Under the pieces are notes generated by a model. It did no database searches. It worked only from the letters and a program-made list of their open reading frames with translations, and was not told where the DNA came from. 64,000 bases of DNA from Burkholderia sp. IMCC1007 (GTDB lineage: Bacteria; Pseudomonadota; Gammaproteobacteria; Burkholderiales; Burkholderiaceae). The stretch is from contig NZ_JAPVQY010000031.1 in NCBI RefSeq assembly GCF_027257875.1, positions 26,044 to 90,043 of the forward strand. The letters run 5' to 3'. How positions within the stretch are numbered: the stretch's first letter is position 1; every line of letters begins with the position of its first letter. Both the position numbers and the translations under genes were made by a program. Positions 33,922 through 42,142 of the stretch are shown here, in pieces.

Positions 33922-34302
33922 ATGATGGTTGTTCAGGTAATCGAGAATTATGAGAATTTCGGACCAAGCGATCCGGACTGCTTCGATGAAATTCAATGCA
34001 ACATGGATGCAGCGCTTTTTCTGGTCGCCGAATCCGGACAACAGGTAGATTCCGATGGATGGTCGAAGCAGATTTTCAAACATCAAAGCGACGCGGTCTT
34101 ATTCATAAAAGACTTGGTAGCAGCAAGTTACCATTTTCGGATAACCGACAAGATATACATTCAGTTTATCTCCGGCTGGGGTTTCGATCACTTCAACACG
34201 TTGCTTGACCTCGCACGGCTTCTTTTGGACGACGATGAAGAACTGTCCCAGCTAATGCAGGACGATGACGACCTATTCCCACCGGGTCCGTGGTGGATGT
34301 AA
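33922..34302 (+). CDS. Unknown acidic island protein
   Basis: A 126-aa acidic protein preceded by a GGAGGA box; start could also be the next ATG codon. It begins MMVVQVIENYENFGPSDPD and ends in an Asp/Glu/Leu-rich tail (LLLDDDEELSQLMQDDDDLF) and PGPWWM. No known domain. Strong negative charge is a feature of some immunity and DNA-mimic proteins, but nothing else supports that. Confidence 0.6.
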   Translation: MMVVQVIENYENFGPSDPDCFDEIQCNMDAALFLVAESGQQVDSDGWSKQIFKHQSDAVLFIKDLVAASYHFRITDKIYIQFISGWGFDHFNTLLDLARLLLDDDEELSQLMQDDDDLFPPGPWWM

Positions 34303-34367
34303 TCGACCCGGAAGTCGCTTGCCTACAAAGACCCCAGTTACAAGCGGGAACTCGGGCGAGCGCCTGC

Positions 34368-34943
34368 TCAAGCTCCACCACGAATAGCGTTGATCGTCGC
34401 CCGTGAAACTGCATAGCCCCGCGCAAGGGCACTCACCGATTCCCCGCGCGCCAACCTTTCGCGAATTTCGCGGCGCTGTTCTGGGGTGGTTTTCGACGGT
34501 CTGCCGAGCTTTTTCCCCTCGGCGCGAGCACGGGCCAGTCCCGCCTGCGTGCGTTCGATCAGCAGGTCGCGCTCCATTTCCGCGACCGCGGCCAGCATCG
34601 ACAGCAGCAGTTTGCCCGCCGTTGAGGTTAGATCGGTCGCACCGAGTTGGAGCACGATGACTTTGATGCCACGCTCGCCCAGATGCCGGACAGTCTGCAA
34701 CACGTCGATGGCGTCGCGCCCGAGCCGGTCCAGCTTCGATACGACCAACGTTTCGCCCTTGCGTATCTGCCCGAGGAGGCGCTTGAACCCAGGACGCTGC
34801 TCCGCACAGACCTTGCCGCTGACACCTTCATCGGCGAACCAGAACTCCGGTTCGATCTGGTAGCCCGCCTGCATAAGTTCAACGAACTGGTTATCTGCCG
34901 TCTGCTGTCCAGTCGAGACCCGACCGTATCCAAACACCACCAT
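34368..34943 (-). CDS. Serine recombinase (resolvase/invertase family)
   Basis: A 191-aa small serine recombinase. The catalytic domain begins VVFGYGRVSTGQQTADNQ with Ser10, and has LVVSKLDRLGRDAIDVLQTV and LLLSMLAAVAEMERDLLIERT (long E helix). A C-terminal helix-turn-helix (ARGYAVSRATINAIR) binds DNA. Start at 34943 has a GGGGAG box. It is a full-length enzyme that could resolve or invert a site on the element; no inverted repeats around it were identified. Confidence 0.92.
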   Translation of the reverse strand: MVVFGYGRVSTGQQTADNQFVELMQAGYQIEPEFWFADEGVSGKVCAEQRPGFKRLLGQIRKGETLVVSKLDRLGRDAIDVLQTVRHLGERGIKVIVLQLGATDLTSTAGKLLLSMLAAVAEMERDLLIERTQAGLARARAEGKKLGRPSKTTPEQRREIRERLARGESVSALARGYAVSRATINAIRGGA

Positions 34944-35096
34944 CGCTACTCTCCCCAAGGAAATGTGCCACAAATTGGTGCCAGAGTAGGACGCCGTGTC
35001 AGGAAAGCCAAGGGGTAATTTTTTGGCGGGTCAAAAGCAACGGTCGGATACCGCCGGAAGCCGGTCGTTATTCGGCGCGCGATCAATCACACTTTG

Positions 35097-35110
35097 TCAC
35101 ACCAGTGTGA
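35097..35110. promoter_or_regulatory. Palindromic operator upstream of the RHH-like gene
   Basis: TCACACCAGTGTGA is a perfect 14-bp palindrome; a further half-site ATCACAC lies at 35086. It touches a -10-like GATATAGT, 45 bp before the start of the RHH-like gene, consistent with autorepression. Confidence 0.6.
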
Positions 35111-35158
35111 TATAGTTTGTTTTTGTTGTTTCCCCTTCACTCTTTTTGGAACTGACTC

Positions 35159-35482
35159 ATGGCTACTGACAAGCGCCGCATCACTCTGGCAGTGGATACG
35201 TCCACCGCTGACCTTCTTTCTTGGCTTGCTGACGCAACCGAACTCACCGAGTCCGGCATCGTCAACCGTTTGTTATCCTCACATATCGAGGAACTGTGGG
35301 AACTGCGAACATGGCTCGAACAGCTTCCGCGCGATAGCAAGGAATGGGCGCTGGGCACCAACCTCCTCGCGAGCTACGGCCCGGACGACCTCGTTAAAGG
35401 AATCAAGCGCATTGCCCCCGGCTACGAGACTATCGGCGATCGGTTTGAGCGCAGCTTGACCGAGGCCGGAGTATCGAAATGA
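35159..35482 (+). CDS. Ribbon-helix-helix-like regulator
   Basis: A 107-aa protein. Its first 45 residues follow the ribbon-helix-helix plan: a beta strand RRITLAVD, helix TSTADLLSWLADATEL, and a second helix TESGIVNRLLSSHIEEL. The rest (WALGTNLLASYGPDDLVKGI) is not recognised. It overlaps the next gene by 4 bp (ATGA), so the two are coupled. Autoregulation through the palindrome at 35097-35110 is inferred. Confidence 0.65.
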   Translation: MATDKRRITLAVDTSTADLLSWLADATELTESGIVNRLLSSHIEELWELRTWLEQLPRDSKEWALGTNLLASYGPDDLVKGIKRIAPGYETIGDRFERSLTEAGVSK

Positions 35483-36372
35483 ACGCCGCAGCGATCCAGC
35501 ACGAAACGACTATGCAGGCGCGAGACGATCTGGATTCGCTGCTTGACGATCTACCGATACCGACGCACTTGGGTGCGTCACAACTCAAACTCGTCGGACC
35601 GGCTAGCATTGCGGTCCGCACCGAGTCGGGAGCATACGAATTCCCATGCGATGGATGGAAGCATCTGGCTGAAGTAGACGACCACATACTCCTCGACAGG
35701 CTGCGGGAGTTGGCGGGGCCGCTCACCTCCGCGACGACATCTGCGCGCTACATGCGGCACCGAGTAGAAATCAGCCAACTCAGTCTTGCGCTCAACCGAC
35801 GCGGCAAGATCGCCCCTCGCTTTCGACCACTTCCAAAGCCTGCCCATACATGCGCCGCAGGTGGACCCGATGAGTTTCTAGGGCGAGACCGTCAAGTTAT
35901 CGATTGCCACTGGTTGCACGAACGCGGGCACCGATATGTGATCGACACGGAACTGGAGTTTCGCGAGCTTTTCACTGGCGAGTCGTTCGATTTCAAGGGC
36001 GCCGCAGAATTTGCGCGTGCCAAGTGGACGGGCGAACGAAAGCTTCAAGCACTGGGCATCGATGACGCACTCGCCGCGGAACTTGCTGCCCTACAGACCG
36101 ACTCAATCCGCGAGAAGTGGAAACGTATCGACGGGTCCAAGGCTACATGGCGCAGCGCCCTCAATAACGCAACGCGTCGCCAGCGGAATGTGCGTAGCCA
36201 TATTGACGACTGGATCGACGTGCGCGTAGCAATGGAACTGATTGGACTTGACGCGCCAGCGCACGAACTAGCATCACTTGTCGCCAGGATGCGCGGGACA
36301 AAGCCCATCGATGTGCGGGGCATGAAACGCAAGGTCGATACAATCAAAAAGCACTTGGGCATTTCGATCTAG
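35479..36372 (+). CDS. Unknown 297-aa protein, possibly replication-related
   Basis: A 297-aa soluble protein translationally coupled to the RHH-like gene and followed 10 bp later by five 12-bp iterons. The C-terminal third is basic and helical (KWKRIDGSKATWRSALNNA, RRQRNVRSHIDDWIDV, MKRKVDTIKKHLG), plausible for DNA binding. I recognise no Rep, ParB or nuclease motif. The arrangement regulator-protein-iterons is like a small plasmid replicon, so an initiator role is a hypothesis worth testing. Confidence 0.6.
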   Translation: MNAAAIQHETTMQARDDLDSLLDDLPIPTHLGASQLKLVGPASIAVRTESGAYEFPCDGWKHLAEVDDHILLDRLRELAGPLTSATTSARYMRHRVEISQLSLALNRRGKIAPRFRPLPKPAHTCAAGGPDEFLGRDRQVIDCHWLHERGHRYVIDTELEFRELFTGESFDFKGAAEFARAKWTGERKLQALGIDDALAAELAALQTDSIREKWKRIDGSKATWRSALNNATRRQRNVRSHIDDWIDVRVAMELIGLDAPAHELASLVARMRGTKPIDVRGMKRKVDTIKKHLGISI

Positions 36373-36894
36373 CGGGGCAGAACTCGGGATGGTGTCCGGG
36401 ATACATTCCGGGATAGTTTTCGGGATACATCACGGGATAGTTGAACCGCGAATTTCCCATTAAAATCATATAGTTGCAAAAAATCCCGTTCCGTAGCCTG
36501 TAACCGGTAACTGAGTAGCGAAGTAGCCGAGTAACCATGGGCGGCTAGCGCCGCCCTCAGGTTCCTCCCGCTCGCCTTTCACAGAGCCTCCGGAATGAGA
36601 GGGCACGCGGAAAGAGAAGCCCCCTCTAGTTCGATCGGGTCTTCGTGGCATCCGGGGGGAAGGCGCTTCTCGCCCCCACTCGCGCCCGCAGTCGCGCCCC
36701 GTGGTTTGAACGGCCAGCAGCGCATTGGAACGGTCGGACCATATCGGGCTCGTGTTCGACGCAAGTGGTCACTGGCACAAGTATTCGCAAACGGCGGCTA
36801 CATCAACATTACGGACCGGCCACGGCTAGAAAATTGGCCGGTCCTCGTCTAGACTCCTCGCTACTAAGACAACAATATGCGCGGGGCATACGAG
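36373..36894. other. Non-coding stretch with iterons, upstream of the RloC-like gene
   Basis: Besides the iterons (36383-36442), this gap holds a GGGCGGC-TAGC-GCCGCCC hairpin near 36539-36556 and a second strong hairpin GGACCGGCCA/TGGCCGGTCC at 36813-36844 just before the nuclease gene. The latter could be a terminator or attenuator. Short ORFs here lack support. Confidence 0.5.
36383..36442 (+). repeat. Five head-to-tail 12-bp iterons
   Basis: The core CGGGATA recurs at 36385 (variant CGGGATG), 36397, 36409, 36421 and 36433, exactly 12 bp apart, with alternating CAT/GTT endings. An A/T-rich segment follows (TTCCCATTAAAATCATATAG). Iterons next to a coding gene and an A/T-rich tract are typical of replication origins or multi-site operators. 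Confidence 0.8.
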
Positions 36895-39321
36895 ATGATC
36901 ACTGGACTCGACATAGATAGTTTCGGTAGCTTTGCTGACCTGGATTGGAAAAAGCGTGTCCGAGACGGAGGAAATAATCCGCAAGACTTCAAACGCCTGA
37001 ACATCTTGTATGGCCGGAACTACTCTGGAAAAACCACGCTTTCTCGAATTTTTCGGGCTTTAGAAACCGGACATCTTCCGCAGAATTACACGGATTCCTC
37101 ATTCAAAATCCACGGCGACAAAGGGGACGTAACGCAGCTTACTATTGGCACACATGCCTATGATGTTCGCGTCTATAACCGCGATTTTGTCAGCGACAAT
37201 CTGAGCTTTCTCGTTAATCAAAACAAAGACGGGGAAATAAAAACCTTCGCCATCGTCGGCGAGAAAAACAAGGAAGTTGAAGACGCGATCGCTGCGATTA
37301 GAGCGAAGCTAGGTAGTGTTGAGACCAAGGCCGGCTTACTCCACGATCTGGAAGAGAAGCGTAAAGAACGGGAACGAACAAAGAACAACCACAAGACCGC
37401 CCTCGATTCTCTCGAAGGAAAGCTTCGCACGCACGCCAATGATAAAATCAAGCGAAACCGAACTTATGGCTCAGCCGTCTACAACATTGAGAGCATTAAG
37501 AAAGATATTACCTCGATCAAGAAGGCGAGCTTTACAGCCCTAACGACTGAAGAACAAGCTGCAAAGGTAAATTTACTGAAGCAAGAAGCGTTGCCCGATA
37601 TTACAGACGCAACAGCAATCAATCTTGATATTGAATCAATAGCAAACACAGCGAAGGATCTGCTTGAAAGGCAGATCAAGCCTACGCGGGCCATACAGGA
37701 GTTGCTTAGTGAGAGCGCTCTACAACTCTGGGTGAAACAGGGCATCCCCCTACACAAAAACAAGCGCGACACTTGTGCCTTCTGTCGTCAGAGCTTGCCA
37801 CATGACATTTGGCAAGTCCTGGACTCCCACTTCAGCCAGGAATCGTCCGACCTTGAATCTGCCCTTAACAGATGCATGACTACAGTTGACTCCGAGATCA
37901 AGCGCATTCCAGAATTTATGACTTTGACCGGGGATGAATTTTATTCAGAAGAGAAAATTCTGTTTGAAGCGAGCAAAAAGGCGCTTGCAGAGTGCTTGAA
38001 GATTTATCAACAGGATTTGGAAGCACTCAAATCCGCGCTAGGGGACCGCAAAAATAACCTTTTTCAGCCGGTTGCCATGCCGCGCTTCACATACGACTCC
38101 GCAGCGATTCAACAGCTTATTGACGAGATTAATGCATTAATCACCAAAAACAACAATAGGACGAGCTCTCTCGAAAAGGACAAGAGCTCCGCGCGTGAAG
38201 CATTGCGACTGACCGATGTCGCTTCCTTCGTCGCCGACGTCTCTTACGACGCGGAGAAGCTACGCATCACGGAACTTGAGACCCAAGCAAGCAACGCCAA
38301 TACGGCATACACCACTGCCAATACAGAAATCGTCGAATTGCAGGCGGAGGTTGTTAGTTTGCAAGGGCAACAGATAGACGAACGAAAAGGTGCCGAGAGA
38401 GTCAACAGTCTCTTGAATCACTTTTTTGGCCACGACGGAATCAAGCTTGAAGCAAAGGACAGTGCTGACAAAACCGCCGTTCGGTTTGAAGTCACGCGCG
38501 ATGGCAAGTCGGCTTACAACCTCAGCGAAGGAGAATGCAGCCTCATTGCATTTTGCTATTTTATTGCCAAGCTGGAAGAACCCGACAGCAAGGGAAAGGA
38601 TCTAATTATTTACATCGATGATCCGATTTCCAGCCTAGACGGCAACCACATCTTCTTCATGTTTAGCCTCATCGAAAGTCTGATTGCCAAGCCCGTAAAA
38701 AACGCCGACAACTCAAACAGCTATCGCTACAACCAGCTCTTCATTTCCACCCACAACTTAGATTTCTTGAAGTATCTCAAACGCCTTTCAATTCCAAAAA
38801 AGAAGGCATCTATAGGAGATGGCAAGCCAAAATCCGTAGATGACAATGAGCACTTCATGATCGAACGCAACGGTGCGAACAGCAACATTATGCTCATGCC
38901 GTCTTACCTGAAGGACTACATCACTGAATTCAACTACCTCTTTCATCAAATCTACAAATGTAAAAATCAGGATGCCGCTAAAGATGGGCATGAGCCATTC
39001 TATGGGTTCGGCAATAATCTGCGCAAATTTCTGGAAGCGTTTTTATTCTTCAAATTTCCATACCACGACGACAAGAATGATGCCTTTGAGCGCATCAAAA
39101 AATTCTTTGGCGAAGAAGACGCAACCGCAATCGCATTGGTAAACCGGCTCAACAATGAATTCTCACATCTTGAGTCAATTCCCGATCGAGGATTTAAACC
39201 GGTGGAGATTCCCGAGATTGCCAAAGTCGCCAACTTCGTCCTGGATAAAATCTACCTAACCGACCCCGACCAATACAACGCTTTGTTGAAGAGCATTGGC
39301 GAGCCTGCAAGGGCGCAATAA
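36895..39321 (+). CDS. rloC: RloC-like anticodon nuclease (AAA_13-type ABC ATPase with zinc hook)
   Basis: An ~808-aa ATPase of the PrrC/RloC group, tRNA-cleaving phage-defence proteins. Order of parts: Walker A GRNYSGKTT (about residue 40), a long coiled coil broken by a Cys294-x-x-Cys297 zinc hook (TCAFCRQ), ABC signature LSEGE (543-547), Walker B LIIYIDDP (570-577), and H-loop His620. The C-terminal nuclease part has Arg710-x3-Glu714 (RKFLE) and His758 (FSHLES), matching the PrrC catalytic triad layout. The zinc hook points to RloC rather than PrrC, and no restriction system is adjacent, as expected for RloC. A/T-rich codon use marks recent acquisition. Start chosen at 36895 (MITGLDIDSFGSF); an ATG six codons earlier is possible. 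Confidence 0.85.
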   Translation: MITGLDIDSFGSFADLDWKKRVRDGGNNPQDFKRLNILYGRNYSGKTTLSRIFRALETGHLPQNYTDSSFKIHGDKGDVTQLTIGTHAYDVRVYNRDFVSDNLSFLVNQNKDGEIKTFAIVGEKNKEVEDAIAAIRAKLGSVETKAGLLHDLEEKRKERERTKNNHKTALDSLEGKLRTHANDKIKRNRTYGSAVYNIESIKKDITSIKKASFTALTTEEQAAKVNLLKQEALPDITDATAINLDIESIANTAKDLLERQIKPTRAIQELLSESALQLWVKQGIPLHKNKRDTCAFCRQSLPHDIWQVLDSHFSQESSDLESALNRCMTTVDSEIKRIPEFMTLTGDEFYSEEKILFEASKKALAECLKIYQQDLEALKSALGDRKNNLFQPVAMPRFTYDSAAIQQLIDEINALITKNNNRTSSLEKDKSSAREALRLTDVASFVADVSYDAEKLRITELETQASNANTAYTTANTEIVELQAEVVSLQGQQIDERKGAERVNSLLNHFFGHDGIKLEAKDSADKTAVRFEVTRDGKSAYNLSEGECSLIAFCYFIAKLEEPDSKGKDLIIYIDDPISSLDGNHIFFMFSLIESLIAKPVKNADNSNSYRYNQLFISTHNLDFLKYLKRLSIPKKKASIGDGKPKSVDDNEHFMIERNGANSNIMLMPSYLKDYITEFNYLFHQIYKCKNQDAAKDGHEPFYGFGNNLRKFLEAFLFFKFPYHDDKNDAFERIKKFFGEEDATAIALVNRLNNEFSHLESIPDRGFKPVEIPEIAKVANFVLDKIYLTDPDQYNALLKSIGEPARAQ

Positions 39322-39703
39322 AGCAAGGGGGCTTGGCTGCCCCCTCGCCGCTATTGTCGTCAATCTGGCTGTCAACGTTGCTGCACTCTCTCTTAACGAA
39401 AAACCGCCTCACGCATAGCAGAAAGCGCGGGCCAACTCGAACCTTCAAAGGCCGCCGACAGCCCCCCATTTCGGGGCATTCCGAATTTTCTCCGACATTT
39501 CACTGGTGTTCGCATAACCTAACTCGCGTCGTGTCTCGAAAATCCCTCTACGGAACACCGACAAGCCCACAAGTCGGGGCACACAAACGGTAGGGGGTCC
39601 TAGGAAATCCGCGACCGGTCCGAGGTATCGCATCCTTCAATCGAGGCCGCGGATCGTCAATCCTTATAGAAGTCGCTCGATGCTGGATCTATTGGGCGAG
39701 ACG
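39322..39703. other. Island stretch without a supported gene
   Basis: Apart from the hairpin at 39326-39345 nothing is recognised. Short frames on both strands have neither ribosome binding sites nor family features. Confidence 0.4.
39326..39345 (+). terminator. Hairpin after the RloC-like gene
   Basis: AGGGGGC/GCCCCCT pair around TTGGCT five bases after the stop codon. There is no U-run, so its strength is uncertain. Confidence 0.5.
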
Positions 39704-40006
39704 TTACGCGCTATTCCGATGTGACTCCAGCACACGCTCTGCCTCTGAAGGCAAGATACCCGCGATCACATAGAATCCGGTCTCGGACAAACGTGCACCA
39801 GCACCTTCATCCGGCTCGACCTCAAGCACAACATTCTTGACCGAATGTGAGGGCCGGTCTGCGTTGATGCTAGGCGCGTCAACTCCCGCATATATCACCT
39901 GCCGTGAGCCGATGATCGCTTCAGCTTCTTCAAAGGTGATCGATACCCCTGGTCCGAACTGACTGTTTGGACGCGGGCCATCCTTCGCAAACCACATCGT
40001 CGGCAT
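39704..40006 (-). CDS. Unknown small island protein
   Basis: A 100-aa soluble protein with a GGAGCTC box nine bases before its ATG. It opens MPTMWFAKDGPRPNSQFGPG and has an ILPSEAERVLESH C-terminal helix. No domain recognised. It is the last gene of the tRNA-Gly island and faces the RloC-like gene tail-to-tail. Confidence 0.6.
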   Translation of the reverse strand: MPTMWFAKDGPRPNSQFGPGVSITFEEAEAIIGSRQVIYAGVDAPSINADRPSHSVKNVVLEVEPDEGAGARLSETGFYVIAGILPSEAERVLESHRNSA

Positions 40007-40196
40007 AGTTAGAGCTCCGTCAGCAGAAGTTCACGACGCCTATGATACAACCCGTGAAACCCCGCACCGTCATCGCGCTGGAAGGTCCGTAGCGTGGTCT
40101 TCTGGTAAACTGCTACACAAGTATCCGACATGGAGTAGCGCTGCCCGCTCCGTGTTCCTTATAAATCAATGTGTTGCGGGGGCGCGTGGACGGTGC

Positions 40197-40220
40197 TTCG
40201 ATTCCCATCGCCCGCTCCAC
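40197..40220 (+). repeat. attR (24 bp)
   Basis: A second copy of the tRNA-Gly 3' end, identical to 30409-30432. Everything 5' of it differs from the tRNA, which fixes the island boundary. Confidence 0.92.
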
Positions 40221-40247
40221 TTTCTGCTGCACTGCAGCCTGCGCATG

Positions 40248-40274
40248 AGCCGCCTCGTTGAAGGCGGCTTTTTT
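40248..40274 (+). terminator. Displaced tRNA-Gly terminator
   Basis: AGCCGCCT/AGGCGGCT pair (40248-40255, 40262-40269) and are followed by TTTTTT. In the ancestral, island-free arrangement this lies 28 bp after the tRNA. Confidence 0.8.
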
Positions 40275-40350
40275 GTACCATGTGCCGGTTCATCCGCCAC
40301 ACTGCTGCGCATAGGGGCCCTCGCCCGAACCGAGCCTTTCTCTGTCACCG

Positions 40351-41118
40351 ATGATGCACGACGATCCGAACGAAGCCGGCCAGCCGCCGCACGATGCCGC
40401 CCTTCCCGACGAAGCCGCCGACGGCACCGCCGAAGTCAATCCGCTGCACCGCCGCCGCATCCGCAGCTTCGTGACGCGCGCCGGCCGCGTATCGACCGGC
40501 CAGCGCCGCGCGCTCGACGATCTGGGCCCGCGCTTCGTGGTGCCGTACGCACCGGAAATCCCGGACTGGGACGCCATATTCGGCCGGAGCGCGCCGCGCA
40601 TCCTGGAGATCGGCTTCGGGATGGGCGCATCGACCGCCGAAATCGCCGCACACCGCCCGGGCGACGACTTCCTCGGCGTCGAGGTGCACGAGCCGGGCGT
40701 CGGCGCGCTGCTGAAGCTGATCGGCGAGCAGGACCTGCCGAACATCCGCATCATCCAGCACGACGCGGTCGAAGTGCTCGAGCACATGCTCGCGCCGGAA
40801 AGCCTCGACGGCGTGCACATCTTCTTCCCCGATCCGTGGCACAAGGCGCGCCACCACAAGCGCCGGCTGATCCAGCCGCCGCTCGTCGCACACCTCGCAT
40901 CGCGGCTGAAGCCCGGCGCGTACCTGCATTGCGCGACCGACTGGCAGAATTACGCGGAACAGATGCTGGACGTGCTCGGCGCCGATCCGTCGCTCGAGAA
41001 CACGGCCGCCGACTACGCGCCGCGCCCCGACTACCGCCCCGTGACGAAGTTCGAACGGCGCGGGCTGCGGCTCGGCCACGGCGTGTGGGACCTGGTGTTC
41101 CGCAAGCGCGCGGGCTGA
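40351..41118 (+). CDS. trmB: tRNA (guanine-N7-)-methyltransferase
   Basis: A 255-aa SAM enzyme that methylates G46 in the variable loop of tRNAs. Motifs: LEIGFGMGASTAEIA (SAM motif I), FLGVEVHEPGVGALL, IFFPDPWHKARHHKRRLIQP (family signature) and TKFERRGLRLGHGVWDL. The first ~60 residues are a variable, polar extension. Start could be either of two adjacent ATGs. Confidence 0.96.
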   Translation: MMHDDPNEAGQPPHDAALPDEAADGTAEVNPLHRRRIRSFVTRAGRVSTGQRRALDDLGPRFVVPYAPEIPDWDAIFGRSAPRILEIGFGMGASTAEIAAHRPGDDFLGVEVHEPGVGALLKLIGEQDLPNIRIIQHDAVEVLEHMLAPESLDGVHIFFPDPWHKARHHKRRLIQPPLVAHLASRLKPGAYLHCATDWQNYAEQMLDVLGADPSLENTAADYAPRPDYRPVTKFERRGLRLGHGVWDLVFRKRAG

Positions 41119-41161
41119 ATCCCCACCGCAGCGGTGCATCGCACGCGCCGCGCCGCGCAAT

Positions 41162-41203
41162 GAAAAACGTCCCGACCGGCATGTGCCGATCGGGACGTTT
41201 TTC
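41162..41203. terminator. Bidirectional terminator between trmB and uppP
   Basis: Arms GAAAAACGTCCCGA (41162-41175) and TCGGGACGTTTTTC (41190-41203) pair perfectly over 14 bp, with A's on the left and T's on the right, serving both convergent genes. Confidence 0.88.
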
Positions 41204-41233
41204 ATTGAAAGCGCCGCCGCCCGCGCTCCGGCA

Positions 41234-42064
41234 TCACGCCCAGTTCAGCCAGCCGCTATAGCCGACGAGCAGCACGAACAGGCCGAACGCGATCCGGTAC
41301 CACGCGAACACCGTGAAATCGTGCGTCGCGACGTAGCGCAGCAACCAGCGCACGCAGACGAACGCACTGACGAACGCCGCGACAAGCCCGAGCGCGAACA
41401 GGCCGAGCGAGTCGACCGTGAACGCCTGCCAGTCCTTGACGGTTTCATAGAGCGTCGCGCCGAAGATGATCGGGATCGCGAGGAAGAACGAGAATTCGGT
41501 GGCCACGCGCCGGTCGAGGCCGAACAGCATCCCGCCGATGATCGTCGAGCCCGAGCGCGACATGCCGGGCACCAGCGCGAAACATTGCGCGATGCCGACC
41601 TTCAGCGCATCGAGTGGCGTGAGCGCATCGACCGACTGCACGCGCGGCGGCGCGCTGCGCTCGCGCTGCCGCGCCTCGGCCCACAGGATGATCGCGCCGC
41701 CGACGACGAGCGCGAACGCGACCGGCACCGGCGAGAACAGCACGGCCTTGATCTTCTTCTCCAGCAGCAGGCCGAGCGCGATCGCGGGAATCGTCGCGAT
41801 CACGACGTTCAGCGTAAAGCGCCGCGCGTCGGGCCGGCGCGGCAGGCCGGCCACGACCGATACGATCCGTTGCCGGTATTCCCAGCACACGGCGAGGATC
41901 GCGCCGAACTGAATGACGACGTCGAAGGTTTTCGCGTGCGCGTCGTTGAAGTTGAGGAAGCTGCCGGCAACGATCAGATGACCGGTGCTCGACACTGGGA
42001 GGAATTCCGTCAGCCCCTCGACGACGCCGAGGATCAATGCCTTGCAGATCAGGATCCAGTCCAT
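41234..42064 (-). CDS. uppP: Undecaprenyl-diphosphatase (BacA/UppP)
   Basis: A 276-aa inner-membrane enzyme that recycles undecaprenyl pyrophosphate to the lipid carrier for peptidoglycan and LPS O-antigen. Signatures: VVEGLTEFLPVSSTGHLI near the N terminus and VPGMSRSGSTIIGGML in the second half, both essential motifs. Seven or eight hydrophobic segments. Start at 42064 (MDWILI); an upstream ATG adds 13 residues that do not fit. Confidence 0.96.
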   Translation of the reverse strand: MDWILICKALILGVVEGLTEFLPVSSTGHLIVAGSFLNFNDAHAKTFDVVIQFGAILAVCWEYRQRIVSVVAGLPRRPDARRFTLNVVIATIPAIALGLLLEKKIKAVLFSPVPVAFALVVGGAIILWAEARQRERSAPPRVQSVDALTPLDALKVGIAQCFALVPGMSRSGSTIIGGMLFGLDRRVATEFSFFLAIPIIFGATLYETVKDWQAFTVDSLGLFALGLVAAFVSAFVCVRWLLRYVATHDFTVFAWYRIAFGLFVLLVGYSGWLNWA

Positions 42065-42142
42065 CCGTGGCCCAACTCCGAAGTGGTCGAAAGAAAGGGC
42101 CACGTAACCGCCGCGGCCCGCCCGGCCGCGCGCGGTGCATCG

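Larger units (their letters stand above)
30409..40220. mobile_element. 9.8-kb integrative island at tRNA-Gly(CCC)
   Basis: A 24-bp perfect direct repeat of the tRNA 3' end (30409-30432 and 40197-40220) brackets the element. A tyrosine-recombinase gene begins 84 bp inside, the standard layout of tRNA-targeting integrative elements. Cargo: XRE regulator, exported and lipoprotein genes, serine recombinase, RHH-like regulator with a 297-aa gene and iterons, and an RloC-like nuclease. The right half is much richer in A/T than the host. There are no conjugation or phage structural genes, so it is probably a satellite or mobilisable element. Confidence 0.92.
40007..40350. other. Island right end, att site and trmB leader
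   Basis: It holds the island end, the duplicated 24-bp tRNA tail and the displaced tRNA terminator. No gene is supported; a long open frame that covers trmB starts here but is a shadow of it. Confidence 0.6.

Noticed and set aside
36383..36442. Possible coding repeat on the minus strand (NYPG/MYPG motifs)
   Set aside because: The 12-bp period gives four-residue repeats in a 64-codon frame, but without a ribosome binding site or signal; a DNA-level iteron array is the simpler reading.
40152..41261. 369-codon plus-strand frame over trmB
   Set aside because: It is out of frame with trmB and starts in the att region; no ribosome binding site or domain.
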